Assembly: GCA_900314975.1 (NCBI GenBank) | Contig: OMXI01000002.1 | Span: forward strand, 52,984 to 116,983 | Source: an uncultured Eubacteriales bacterium | GTDB taxonomy: Bacteria; Bacillota; Clostridia; Oscillospirales; Ruminococcaceae | Direction of reading: 5' to 3' | Length of the DNA: 64,000 nucleotides | Shown: positions 25,848 to 34,187 of the stretch, one piece after another | Layout: each line of letters begins with the position of its first letter | Position numbering within the stretch: position 1 is the stretch's first letter | Position numbers and translations under genes: made by a program | Notes under the pieces: generated by a model | Databases searched by the model: none | What the model was told of the DNA's origin: nothing | What the model saw: only the letters and a program-made list of their open reading frames with translations

Positions 25848-26314
25848 CAGTTATCTTCTACCTCAACAAACTCTTCAACAATCTCTGTGAACAAATGACC
25901 GTCAAGGTGATCAAGCTCGTGACAGACAGCCTGTGCAAACAAGCCCTCCGCTTCCATCTCGTACCACTCGCCGTTTCTGTCCTGCGCCTTGAACTTTACC
26001 TTCATAGGTCTTGTAACATAGCCCCACTCGTTAGGGCAAGACAGACAGCCCTCAACAACGCGCTGTGTTTCTTTGGATTTCCAGGTTATAACAGGATTGA
26101 TAAGCTCGTGAACAGGGTCTTCACCGATTTTGATAATGCAAAGCCGTCTCAATTTTGCGACCTGCGGAGCAGCAAGACCTACACCGTTAGCTTTTTCAAG
26201 CGTTTCTGCCATATCGTCCAGAAGCTCCCACAGCTTTTCGTCGAACTTTTCGACAGGCTTGCAAACCTTGTGAAGAACTTCTTCTCTTTTATTCATTATA
26301 GTTCTGATTGCCAT
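25847..26314 (-). CDS. def: Peptide deformylase
   Basis: 155 aa from the ATG at 26314, preceded by AAAGGAAAT; the longer frame to 26344 would start within the end of priA and lacks a ribosome site. Metal-site motifs: GVGLAAPQ (44-51), EGCLSCP (88-94) with the metal Cys, and HELDH (132-136). It removes the formyl group from nascent proteins. Length and the EGCLS form fit type 1 enzymes. Confidence 0.97.
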   Translation of the reverse strand: MAIRTIMNKREEVLHKVCKPVEKFDEKLWELLDDMAETLEKANGVGLAAPQVAKLRRLCIIKIGEDPVHELINPVITWKSKETQRVVEGCLSCPNEWGYVTRPMKVKFKAQDRNGEWYEMEAEGLFAQAVCHELDHLDGHLFTEIVEEFVEVEDN

Positions 26315-26340
26315 TTTTATTTCCTTTCCAAACGATTCGC

Positions 26341-28806
26341 TCAAAGACCGACATCGCCGTTTATATCGGCATAGATACGGACATTTTTGAAATCCTTGTT
26401 ATTGTAAAACTCGTCAAGGACATAACGAATCATATTCCTGAATTCTTTGCAGTTTTTGGTTTTAAGTATCATTCTATAGCGATACCTATTATTTATAATC
26501 TCCAGCGTACACGGTACAGGACCGACAGCACGCAGAGGAAATTTTACTTTGTTCTTTTTAATATATTCAGCTATAAGGCTTTTTACCCATTGTGAAGATG
26601 TTATGCATTTGCTCTCCATTGTACTGCTGAAGCCAATCACGCACAAGTCACATACAGGCGGATAAATAAGCACTTGTCTTAGTGCGATCTCCTGATTGTA
26701 AAACTCGTCGTAGTTCTGCTGTGATGCCAGATTAAGCACATAATGCTCAGGCACAAAGGTCTGGATATAGGCTACGCCTGTTTTGTCGCCTCTGCCGCTT
26801 CTTCCGACGACCTGCGTAAGAAGGGAAAAGGTTCTTTCGTAGCTCCTGAAATCCCCTGTAAAGAGCGCTTTGTCAAGTGAAATGACACCGACAAGGGTAA
26901 CGTTTGGGAAATCAAGACCTTTTGCTATCATCTGAGTGCCGAGCATAATATCGTACTCGCCTTTTTCAAATGCGCTGAATTTTTCCTCATAAGCATATCT
27001 TGAAGAAGTCGTATCAGCGTCCATGCGGAGCACCCGTGCATTCGGGAATAGCTTTGCGACCTCGTCCTCAACTCTTTGTGTACCTACACCGCTTGCACGG
27101 AGCTTGTCCGAGCCGCAGCTCGGGCAGACAGAACGCATCGGCATAGTGTAACCGCAGTAGTGACACATCAGCATATCGTTCTTTTTGTGGTATGTAAGCG
27201 GTAAATTACAATTGGGGCACACAACAGGCTGTCTGCACGATGCACAGGAAACATATGTGTTGAATCCCCTGCGATTGAGCAAAAGTATTGCCTGTTCGCC
27301 GTTTTTAAGGGTTTTATTGATACCGTCTGCAAGCTCTCTGCTAAAAAGGCTGTCATTGCCGCAAAGAACCTCGTTTTGCATATCAATGATTTTCACATCG
27401 GGAAGCTTTGCGTTGCTGTAACGGTGCTTTATTGTAAACAGATGAAATCTGTTGTTTTGCGCAAAGTAAAACGTTTCAACAGACGGAGTAGCTGAAGCCA
27501 TAAGCAAGATACAATTATTGAATCCGCAGCGCTGTATGGCTACATCTCTTGCGTGGTAGCGAGGATTGGAATCCGACTTGTACGAACCCTCGCCCTCTTC
27601 GTCCATTATTATTATGCCTATATTCCGCGCTGGCGCGAATACCGCACTCCTTGTACCGATAACGATTCTTGCATCGCCGCATTTTATCCGCTTGAACTCG
27701 TCAGTCCTTTGTCCGAGCGACAAGGATGAATGAAGAACTGCTATCATATTTCCGAAATATGACTTGAACTTACTCAAAAGCTGCGGCGTGAGCGAAATTT
27801 CGGGAACGAGTAAAATCGCGGTCTTACCCTGCTTTGTAACATAGTCGATAAGCTTCATAAAGACAGATGTCTTGCCGCTTCCTGTAACTCCGTACAGCAG
27901 AGCGCCCGCAGGCTTTCCCTGCGCCATAAGCTCTGTAATGCCGTTGAAGGCTGACTGCTGTTCCTCGTTCAGAACAATGCTCTCGGGGTCAAGGCTTTGC
28001 TCTATCTCACCGATAGCGTTTCGCATAAGCTCGTACTTATACTCAAACAGAACATTCTTATCAACGAGCCGCTTGATTATCGCAGATGTGCAGTTTGTCA
28101 TATAACAAACCTCATTTTTGCTTGCACATTCACTTTCTTCAAGAAATCTTACAACAAGCGACTGCTTTTGCGTAAGAGAAACGCTGATGTTCCCGTCAAT
28201 ATAATCCTGCGATAAGCGCAGCATTTTGACATTTTCATCACCGACTCTTCTTTTAAGCAGATCCGACTGTTCTACATAGCCTTTGTCGATCAGACTGTCA
28301 AGTGCGCGTTTGCGTTTTTGATCAGCTGTCAAGGTAAGAAACTTGTCAACCTCGCGCTGATTAGCTGAAGAGCGCATAAAATTGACTATGCTCATCTCTT
28401 CTTCATTAAGCGATGACTCGTCAATGTAGGTATTGGCAAGAGTATAGTGCAAATCAATTCGGTAGGAAAAGCCTGTTGGAACGACGGTTTTGTAAGCATC
28501 AAAAAAGGTGCAGAAGGTGTTTTCCTTAAGCCAGAAGATTATTTTCATAATCTCGGGCGTAACAAGGCTTTCCCTGTCTACAAGGCTCACTATCGGTTTG
28601 AGAGTTCCGACAAATTCAGAATCCTCAAATGTACCTGTTACAAGACCTATCAGCTTTTTGTTGCCTTTTCCAAACGGAACGACCACTCTGACACCTACGC
28701 TGACATCTTTGGAAAGATGCTCGGGGATACTGTAGCTGTATTCGTTATCAAAGCCGTAAGCAGCACGACTTACAGCTACCTTTGCGACTTTGAACGCACC
28801 ACGCAT
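26341..28806 (-). CDS. priA: Primosomal protein N' (replication restart helicase PriA)
   Basis: 821 aa. N-terminal 3'-end binding and winged-helix domains (1-270), then a superfamily-2 helicase core with Walker A LYGVTGSGKTS. Between the two helicase lobes lie eight zinc-binding Cys, paired as CRQPVVCPNC, LMCHYCGY and CPSCGS. Walker B reads IIMDEEGEGSYKSD, that is DEEG in place of the usual DEEH. Helicase motifs V-VI appear as ILLGTQMIAKGLDFPNVTLV and LLTQVVGRSGRGD. It restarts stalled forks. The GGAGG site 7 nt before the ATG fixes the start. Bacillus has coaBC just upstream; here it is absent. Confidence 0.96.
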   Translation of the reverse strand: MRGAFKVAKVAVSRAAYGFDNEYSYSIPEHLSKDVSVGVRVVVPFGKGNKKLIGLVTGTFEDSEFVGTLKPIVSLVDRESLVTPEIMKIIFWLKENTFCTFFDAYKTVVPTGFSYRIDLHYTLANTYIDESSLNEEEMSIVNFMRSSANQREVDKFLTLTADQKRKRALDSLIDKGYVEQSDLLKRRVGDENVKMLRLSQDYIDGNISVSLTQKQSLVVRFLEESECASKNEVCYMTNCTSAIIKRLVDKNVLFEYKYELMRNAIGEIEQSLDPESIVLNEEQQSAFNGITELMAQGKPAGALLYGVTGSGKTSVFMKLIDYVTKQGKTAILLVPEISLTPQLLSKFKSYFGNMIAVLHSSLSLGQRTDEFKRIKCGDARIVIGTRSAVFAPARNIGIIIMDEEGEGSYKSDSNPRYHARDVAIQRCGFNNCILLMASATPSVETFYFAQNNRFHLFTIKHRYSNAKLPDVKIIDMQNEVLCGNDSLFSRELADGINKTLKNGEQAILLLNRRGFNTYVSCASCRQPVVCPNCNLPLTYHKKNDMLMCHYCGYTMPMRSVCPSCGSDKLRASGVGTQRVEDEVAKLFPNARVLRMDADTTSSRYAYEEKFSAFEKGEYDIMLGTQMIAKGLDFPNVTLVGVISLDKALFTGDFRSYERTFSLLTQVVGRSGRGDKTGVAYIQTFVPEHYVLNLASQQNYDEFYNQEIALRQVLIYPPVCDLCVIGFSSTMESKCITSSQWVKSLIAEYIKKNKVKFPLRAVGPVPCTLEIINNRYRYRMILKTKNCKEFRNMIRYVLDEFYNNKDFKNVRIYADINGDVGL

Positions 28807-28825
28807 CTTATTGTCCTCCGAATTA

Positions 28826-29032
28826 TCAGCCTCTTACTGCAGGGTCTTCGATAAACTTATATTCGTTGTTTGCAAACTCATCAACAGCGGTCTTTACAGG
28901 CTTTTCATCGAGTATCTTCTTCTCTTCAAAAGCATTATCTGTGATCTCTCTTGCTCTTTTGGCAACCGCAATTACAAGAGAATAGGTGCTTTCGTTGTTT
29001 TTCAAAATCTGACATACTGCCGGTCTAAGCAT
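28826..29032 (-). CDS. rpoZ: DNA-directed RNA polymerase subunit omega
   Basis: 68 aa, normal for Firmicutes. Contains YSLVIAVAKRAREI, the conserved helix that contacts the beta' subunit, preceded by MLRPAV. Overlaps the gmk stop by 8 nt and is followed by priA, as in Bacillus. Confidence 0.93.
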   Translation of the reverse strand: MLRPAVCQILKNNESTYSLVIAVAKRAREITDNAFEEKKILDEKPVKTAVDEFANNEYKFIEDPAVRG

Positions 29033-29660
29033 TTATTAACACTCCTTCAATCATTTTAACTATCTCATCATTCTTTGTGCTGAACTCATCAGCTCTGCCG
29101 TCTTGTGTCCTGACAGAATCAACAACTGTCAGAAAATCCTCAACAGCTTTATCAAGCTCGTCATTCATTATGACATAATCATAATGATACGCTTGCTTTA
29201 TTTCTTTTTTCGCGTGGCTGAATCTTTCCAGAATGACCTCATTTGATTCTGTGCCGCGCTTTTGAAGCCGCCTCAACAAATCTGTAATGTGGGGCGGAAG
29301 TATAAACAGCAAAACTGCCTCTGGAAAGGCTTGCTTTACTTTAAAAGCGCCTTTGGTTTCGATTTCAAGTATTACGTCCGTTCCTCTTGCAAGCTTCTCC
29401 AGAACAGGAATTTTAGGCGTACCGTAATAGTTGTTGTTATACTGTGCATATTCAAGGAACTCATTTTCCTTGATCATACGTCCGAATTCATCCCGGCTGA
29501 TAAAGAAATAATTCTTTCCGTCCTCTTCCCCTTTGCGAATTTTGCGTGTAGTACAGGAGATAGAAAAGTAAGCATCTCTGTTTTCAAATGCTTTAGCAAG
29601 AATCGTTCCCTTACCGCAGCCTGAAGGTGCTGAAACGACAATCAACTTGGCACTACTCAT
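29025..29660 (-). CDS. gmk: Guanylate kinase
   Basis: 211 aa from the ATG at 29660, which is preceded by AGGGGGA; a longer frame to 29681 lies inside remA. Phosphorylates GMP to GDP. P-loop [13 protein letters not shown]-binding [21 protein letters not shown], a YGTP motif and [15 protein letters not shown]. Overlaps remA by 8 nt and rpoZ by 8 nt. Confidence 0.96.
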   Translation of the reverse strand: MSSAKLIVVSAPSGCGKGTILAKAFENRDAYFSISCTTRKIRKGEEDGKNYFFISRDEFGRMIKENEFLEYAQYNNNYYGTPKIPVLEKLARGTDVILEIETKGAFKVKQAFPEAVLLFILPPHITDLLRRLQKRGTESNEVILERFSHAKKEIKQAYHYDYVIMNDELDKAVEDFLTVVDSVRTQDGRADEFSTKNDEIVKMIEGVLINA

Positions 29661-29910
29661 TCTCTTTGTCCCCCTCATCAATAGTCAGTCGGCTTCCTAC
29701 TGTTTCGGGTGCGACTGCCGAAAGAACAATATGGTCGCTGTCCATAATTATAACAGCTCTTGTTCTTCTGCCGTATGTGGCATCAATAAGAGTACCCTTA
29801 TCCTTTGCTTCCTGAATCAGTCTTTTTATCGGTGCAGATTCGGGTGAAACAATTGCCACCAGCCTTGAGGAAGAAACCATATTACCAAAACCAATATTTA
29901 TCAGCTGCAT
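29653..29910 (-). CDS. remA: RemA-like DNA-binding regulator (DUF370)
   Basis: 85 aa. [31 protein letters not shown] and [20 protein letters not shown] match the RemA family, which forms ring-shaped oligomers that wrap DNA and control matrix genes in Bacillus. Basic residues in the GRRTR loop are probably DNA contacts. It lies between yicC and gmk as in Bacillus. The target genes here are unknown. Confidence 0.92.
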   Translation of the reverse strand: MQLINIGFGNMVSSSRLVAIVSPESAPIKRLIQEAKDKGTLIDATYGRRTRAVIIMDSDHIVLSAVAPETVGSRLTIDEGDKENE

Positions 29911-29927
29911 ATGCGCTCCTCCGAATA

Positions 29928-30806
29928 TTACTCTATGTTCTGGATCTGCTCTCTTATCTTTTCAATTTCGCTCTTGAGGTCTACGACCATTTTGGTGATT
30001 GCAAGGTCCTGCGCCTTTGAACCGATGGTATTTACCTCACGGTTCAGCTCCTGAACAAGAAAATCTAGCTTACGTCCGACAGGCTCCTGCGAATTTATAA
30101 GGTCTCTGAACTGTGCGATATGGCTGCGAAGCCTTACTGTTTCCTCGTCGATAGCAACCTTTTCAGAGAAAATAGCGACCTCTGTAAGCACTCTTTGTTC
30201 ATCAACGTTCTTATCTTCAAGAACTTCCTTTATTTTAGCGTAAAGCCTGTCCGAATAGCTCTTGCTTACGCTTGGAGACTGTTCCTCTATCTTTCCGACA
30301 GTCTGTTCAATGAAATCAAGCCTTGAGCTGACGTCATCATACATTTTCTGTCCCTCAACGGTTCTCATTTCAACAAATCTGTCAAGTGCGACCTGTGCAA
30401 CAGCCTTTACCTCATTCCAGATAACTTCCTCGTCGTCTGTCTTTTTGACAACTGTGAAAACATCGGGCAGTCTCATAATTGCACTCAAAGAAAGGTCATC
30501 TTCAAGTCCGAGCTTTTCAGCCGAGCCGCGAAGTGCATCGACATATCCCTTTGCAACTGCCTCATTAAGCTCTATCTGCGCATCGGTTCCCTCTTGGTTA
30601 TAAATCGTTACGGAAACCTCGACCTTTCCTCTGCTGATACCGCTTTTAAGGAAAGCTTTCAGCTTTTCATCAAGATATCCATAGGAACGCGGTGTTCTTG
30701 CGGTAAATTCATAGTATCTGTGATTAACGGAACGAATCTCAACGATTATTTCTCTGCCGTTCGCCACAACGTGTTCTCTGCCAAAGCCTGTCATGCTCTT
30801 AACCAT
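29928..30806 (-). CDS. yicC: YicC/YloC family endoribonuclease
   Basis: 292 aa from the ATG at 30806. The ATG at 30815 is only 1 nt from the AAAGG site, whereas 30806 lies about 10 nt from it and begins with the family hallmark [10 protein letters not shown]. The C-terminal part contains [19 protein letters not shown], also typical. Members are stress-linked endoribonucleases. First gene of the 14-gene operon running to spoVM. Confidence 0.9.
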   Translation of the reverse strand: MVKSMTGFGREHVVANGREIIVEIRSVNHRYYEFTARTPRSYGYLDEKLKAFLKSGISRGKVEVSVTIYNQEGTDAQIELNEAVAKGYVDALRGSAEKLGLEDDLSLSAIMRLPDVFTVVKKTDDEEVIWNEVKAVAQVALDRFVEMRTVEGQKMYDDVSSRLDFIEQTVGKIEEQSPSVSKSYSDRLYAKIKEVLEDKNVDEQRVLTEVAIFSEKVAIDEETVRLRSHIAQFRDLINSQEPVGRKLDFLVQELNREVNTIGSKAQDLAITKMVVDLKSEIEKIREQIQNIE

Positions 30807-30836
30807 AGCATCCATACCTTTCTGTCAAAGAATATT

Positions 30837-30858
30837 TGCAGTCAATCATCAGACTGCA
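30837..30858 (-). other. Short leader hairpin before yicC
   Basis: Inverted repeat TGCAGTC / GACTGCA with an 8-nt loop, in the ~70-nt untranslated leader of the operon. Possible RNA stability element; no known riboswitch pattern recognised. Confidence 0.4.
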
Positions 30859-30881
30859 TCACTGTATTTTCAATTCAAATT

Positions 30882-30910
30882 ATTATACCATTTATAGCCC
30901 AAAATAGCAA
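30882..30910 (-). promoter_or_regulatory. SigA-type promoter of the yicC-remA-gmk-...-spoVM operon
   Basis: Minus strand TTGCTA (30905-30910), 17-bp spacer and TATAAT (30882-30887). No other convincing promoter or terminator was seen before 17887, so this may drive about 13 kb. Confidence 0.8.
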
Positions 30911-30950
30911 GCTTTTTTCACAATATATTAAATATATGTTTACCTGCAAT

Positions 30951-31607
30951 TTACAAGTGCTGAAAAATATCAGTCAAGCTGCTGCCAATATATACATTTG
31001 GATAGTTTTTGAACTCTTCTGCGGTTGTTGAGCCGGTTGTAACGGCTGCAAAATCAACACCTGCATTCTGCGCAGTAAGCGCATCAATATAGTTGTCGCC
31101 AATGTAAAGGACATCTGCTTTACAGGCATTAAACTTTTCAATGATAAGATTTAAGCCCTGCGGATCTGGCTTTGGTGCTGTAACATCTTCTCCGCCGATA
31201 ATCAAATCAACAGGGAAAGACGAAGTGTGACACTCGAATGTTTCCACGATTCTGTAGCGGAACTTGGTCGATACTATGCCGACCTTTACGCCTGCACTTT
31301 GTAGTATCTGAAGCATTGCAAGTGTATCATCATAGAAAACAGTATCCCTCGCCATTACTTCGTCAGCCTTGCTCACATATTCAACGCGCATTTCCTCACG
31401 CTGCGGGTTATTCTCGATACCCGTAAGGATATCAAAGGAATCAACAAGCGTTTTTCCTATGGTGTTATATATTGTCTTATCATCGGGTATGTCGTATCCG
31501 AACTTACCGAGAGTGTGTTTAAAGCAGGTAAGTATAGCCTTTGACGAATCCGCAAGCGTCAGGTCAAAATCAAACACACAGAACTTATATTTACTCAATA
31601 CATTCAT
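30951..31607 (-). CDS. HAD family hydrolase, phosphoglycolate phosphatase-like
   Basis: 218 aa. HAD motif I is VFDFDLTLADS (nucleophile Asp), followed by a helical cap (about 20-90), motif II GIVSTKF, motif III Lys in APKPDP, and motif IV YIGDNYIDALTAQNAG. Phosphatase with an alpha-helical C1 cap, of the Gph/PpaX subgroup; substrate not determinable. AGGGG lies before the ATG. It lies downstream of glmS, separated by a terminator-like hairpin. Confidence 0.85.
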   Translation of the reverse strand: MNVLSKYKFCVFDFDLTLADSSKAILTCFKHTLGKFGYDIPDDKTIYNTIGKTLVDSFDILTGIENNPQREEMRVEYVSKADEVMARDTVFYDDTLAMLQILQSAGVKVGIVSTKFRYRIVETFECHTSSFPVDLIIGGEDVTAPKPDPQGLNLIIEKFNACKADVLYIGDNYIDALTAQNAGVDFAAVTTGSTTAEEFKNYPNVYIGSSLTDIFQHL

Positions 31608-31621
31608 CCCCTATCAAAAGC

Positions 31622-31648
31622 AAAAGGCAATCACAAGGATCGCCTTTT
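31622..31648 (-). terminator. Terminator-like hairpin after glmS
   Basis: 11-bp stem (31622-31632 with 31638-31648) containing AAAAGGC / GCCTTTT and one G-T pair, 5-nt loop, weak T tail. May allow partial read-through into the HAD gene 15 nt further on. Confidence 0.6.
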
Positions 31649-31653
31649 GAATA

Positions 31654-33492
31654 TTACTCAACCGTTACTGATTTTGCAAGGTTTCTCGGCTTATCGACAT
31701 CAAGACCCTTTGCAACAGAAACATAGTATCCCAGAAGCTGCAGCGGAACAACAGCAAGACTTGCTGCAAACAGCGGGTCAGTTTTAGGAATATACGCTGT
31801 AAAGTCAGCAGTATCCTCAACGCTGTAATTGCCATATGTGGTAAGTCCCATAATGTAAGCGCCGCGGCTCTTGCACTCAACCATATTTGAAACAGTCTTT
31901 TCAAACAGGCTCTGCTGTGTAAGCACGCTGATAACGAGCGTTCCGTTCTCAATAAGCGAGATAGGACCGTGCTTAAGTTCGCCTGCTGCGTAAGCCTCCG
32001 AATGAATATAGCTTATCTCCTTCATCTTGAGGCTGCCCTCAAGGCTTACTGCGTAGTCAATACCTCTGCCGATAAAGAACGCATCGTGGATATTGGCAAA
32101 CTTTGCAGCGAACCACTGTATTCTCTCCTTATCGCCGAGTATCTTCTCAACCTTTTCAGGAATGGTCTGAATCTCCTCAAGCAGCTGTGCAAATCTCTCT
32201 TCGCTTATCTCCTCACGGACTTTGGCGAACTGCATAGCAAGCAGATAGCCCGCGATAAGCTGTGTGCTGTATGCCTTTGTAGTTGCAACAGAAATTTCGG
32301 GACCTGCAAGTGTATAGAACACATTATCTGCATCTCTTGCGATATTTGAGCCGACAACATTTACGATACCCAGCGTCTTAACGCCGCTTTCCTTTGCAAG
32401 TGTAAGTGCCGCACGGCTGTCAGCTGTCTCGCCCGACTGGCTTATGATAATAGCAAGGCTGTTCTTTGCAAGCGGCATTTTTCTGTATCTGAACTCCGAT
32501 GCAAGTTCAACTCTTACAGGGATAGATGTAAGCTCCTCGATAACGTACTGTGTTGCAACACCGACATGGTAAGCCGAACCGCAAGCTACAATATAAATCT
32601 GTGAAAGTGCCTTTACCTCATCATCAGTAAGACCGAACTCTTCAAGAACGATTTTTCCGTCCTTAACAACAGAGTTTATAGTGTCCTTTATTACCTTTGG
32701 CTGCTCGTGGATCTCCTTAAGCATAAAATGCTCGTAACCACCCTTTTCAGCAGCCTCTGCGTTCCACTTTATCTCTGTAAGCTCTTTTTCGATTTCCTCA
32801 CGGTCAATGTTATAGAAAGTAGCCTTGCCTTTTTCAAGCTTTGCTATTTCCATATTTCCGATATAATAAACGTTTCTTGTATATTTAAGGATAGCAGGTA
32901 CATCGGAAGCAACATATGTTTCGCCGTCAGTAACGCCGATTATCATCGGGCTGTCCTTGCGGGCAGTGTAGATCTCACCCGGATAGTCCTTGAACATAAC
33001 GCAAAGCGCATATGAACCTCTGATACGTGTCATAGCTCTTGCGATCGAATCAACAGGACCCTCGCCATATTTCTTGTAATAGTAATCAATAAGTTTTACT
33101 GCGACCTCTGTATCAGTCTGAGACTTGAATGTATAGCCGCTCTTGGTAAGCTTTTCTTTAAGCTCCTGATAATTCTCAATGATACCATTGTGAACTGCTA
33201 CCACATTTTCATCATCACTTGCGTGAGGGTGAGCATTGAGAGCCGACGGCTCGCCGTGAGTTGCCCAGCGTGTATGACCGATACCGCAACTGCCGTTTAC
33301 AGCTGCACCGTCATTAGTCATTTCCTGCAAAACCTTGAGCTTGCCTTTTGCCTTGACTATCTCAACATCACTTTCGCCGTTGCGAACAGCAATTCCCGCA
33401 GAGTCATAGCCTCTGTATTCAAGCTTTGCCAGACCGTCCAAAAGAATCGGCGCTGCCTGTTTTTCACCTGTGAATCCAACTATTCCGCACAT
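31654..33492 (-). CDS. glmS: Glutamine--fructose-6-phosphate aminotransferase (isomerizing)
   Basis: 612 aa. Makes glucosamine-6-phosphate, the entry to amino sugars for peptidoglycan. N-terminal glutaminase domain with nucleophile Cys2 (MCGIVGFTG) and GIGHTRWATHG; then two SIS isomerase domains with SQSGETADSRAA and TKAYSTQL; C-terminus ends LAKSVTVE as usual. Start follows GGAGGT. The leader is only about 80 nt and shows no glmS ribozyme. Confidence 0.98.
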   Translation of the reverse strand: MCGIVGFTGEKQAAPILLDGLAKLEYRGYDSAGIAVRNGESDVEIVKAKGKLKVLQEMTNDGAAVNGSCGIGHTRWATHGEPSALNAHPHASDDENVVAVHNGIIENYQELKEKLTKSGYTFKSQTDTEVAVKLIDYYYKKYGEGPVDSIARAMTRIRGSYALCVMFKDYPGEIYTARKDSPMIIGVTDGETYVASDVPAILKYTRNVYYIGNMEIAKLEKGKATFYNIDREEIEKELTEIKWNAEAAEKGGYEHFMLKEIHEQPKVIKDTINSVVKDGKIVLEEFGLTDDEVKALSQIYIVACGSAYHVGVATQYVIEELTSIPVRVELASEFRYRKMPLAKNSLAIIISQSGETADSRAALTLAKESGVKTLGIVNVVGSNIARDADNVFYTLAGPEISVATTKAYSTQLIAGYLLAMQFAKVREEISEERFAQLLEEIQTIPEKVEKILGDKERIQWFAAKFANIHDAFFIGRGIDYAVSLEGSLKMKEISYIHSEAYAAGELKHGPISLIENGTLVISVLTQQSLFEKTVSNMVECKSRGAYIMGLTTYGNYSVEDTADFTAYIPKTDPLFAASLAVVPLQLLGYYVSVAKGLDVDKPRNLAKSVTVE

Positions 33493-33578
33493 AAGAACGA
33501 ACCTCCAGTTATAGTATACGGGTAATCCCGAAACAGATTTACTAATTATTACAATAGTCCATACAACTATTCCTTGTT

Positions 33579-33607
33579 ATTGTAGCACATATTGACCACA
33601 AAATCAA
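33579..33607 (-). promoter_or_regulatory. SigA-type promoter of glmS
   Basis: Minus strand TTGATT (33602-33607), 17-bp spacer and TACAAT (33579-33584). Gives an ~80-nt leader containing only a small GGG/CCC hairpin. Confidence 0.75.
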
Positions 33608-33635
33608 GTTTTTTTTGAAAGTTTATAAAAAATAC

Positions 33636-33664
33636 TTTTATTTATACACAAACTGTGCTATAAT
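33636..33664 (+). promoter_or_regulatory. Probable promoter of yqxD-GH3-comEA
   Basis: Perfect TATAAT at 33659-33664 with a weak TTTTAT 17 bp upstream, divergent from the glmS promoter. An AAAGGAAAT site precedes the yqxD ATG. Confidence 0.5.
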
Positions 33665-33734
33665 TAAAACTGCATAATATTAGTTCGATTTTTCAGCGAA
33701 TTTTATTAACAAACAACAAAAGGAAATAATAACA

Positions 33735-34187
33735 ATGACCGTTTTTATTGATGCAGACGGCTGTCCTGTTATTGCTGCTGCAAAAGATATATGCAGGCAA
33801 AGAAATATCCCGTTAACGCTTGTGTGCGACACATCACACCTGTTTTCAAGTGATTATGCAAAGGTCATTACCGTTGACAAAGGCACTGACAGCGCAGACC
33901 TTGTGCTTGCCAATATGGTCAAAAAAGGTGATGTAGTAATAACGCAGGATTACGGGCTTGCGGCAATGTGCCTTGCAAGGAACTGTATATGCCTGTCACA
34001 AAACGGACTGGTTTACGATAACACAAATATTGACTCCTTGCTTATGGCACGTCATACAGCAAAAAAGATACGCCGAAGCGGCGGCAGACTGAAAGGACCG
34101 CACAAGCGTACGCCGCAGCAGGACGATGATTTTAGAACCCAATTTATAGGAATACTTAACACTTTACAGAAAGAAGGTAAAATATGA
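33735..34187 (+). CDS. yqxD: YaiI/YqxD family protein (DUF188)
   Basis: 150 aa. Typical sequence: VFIDADGCPV at the N-terminus, DKGTDSADL, KKGDVVITQDYGLA and a C-terminal GGRLKGPHKRTPQQD. The acidic residues form a PIN-like nuclease-type site, but no activity has been established for the family. Stop and GH3 start overlap by 4 nt (ATGA). Confidence 0.9.
   Translation: MTVFIDADGCPVIAAAKDICRQRNIPLTLVCDTSHLFSSDYAKVITVDKGTDSADLVLANMVKKGDVVITQDYGLAAMCLARNCICLSQNGLVYDNTNIDSLLMARHTAKKIRRSGGRLKGPHKRTPQQDDDFRTQFIGILNTLQKEGKI

Noticed and set aside
33493-33734. glmS ribozyme or other riboswitch
   Set aside because: Leader too short and no conserved core seen; only divergent promoters.
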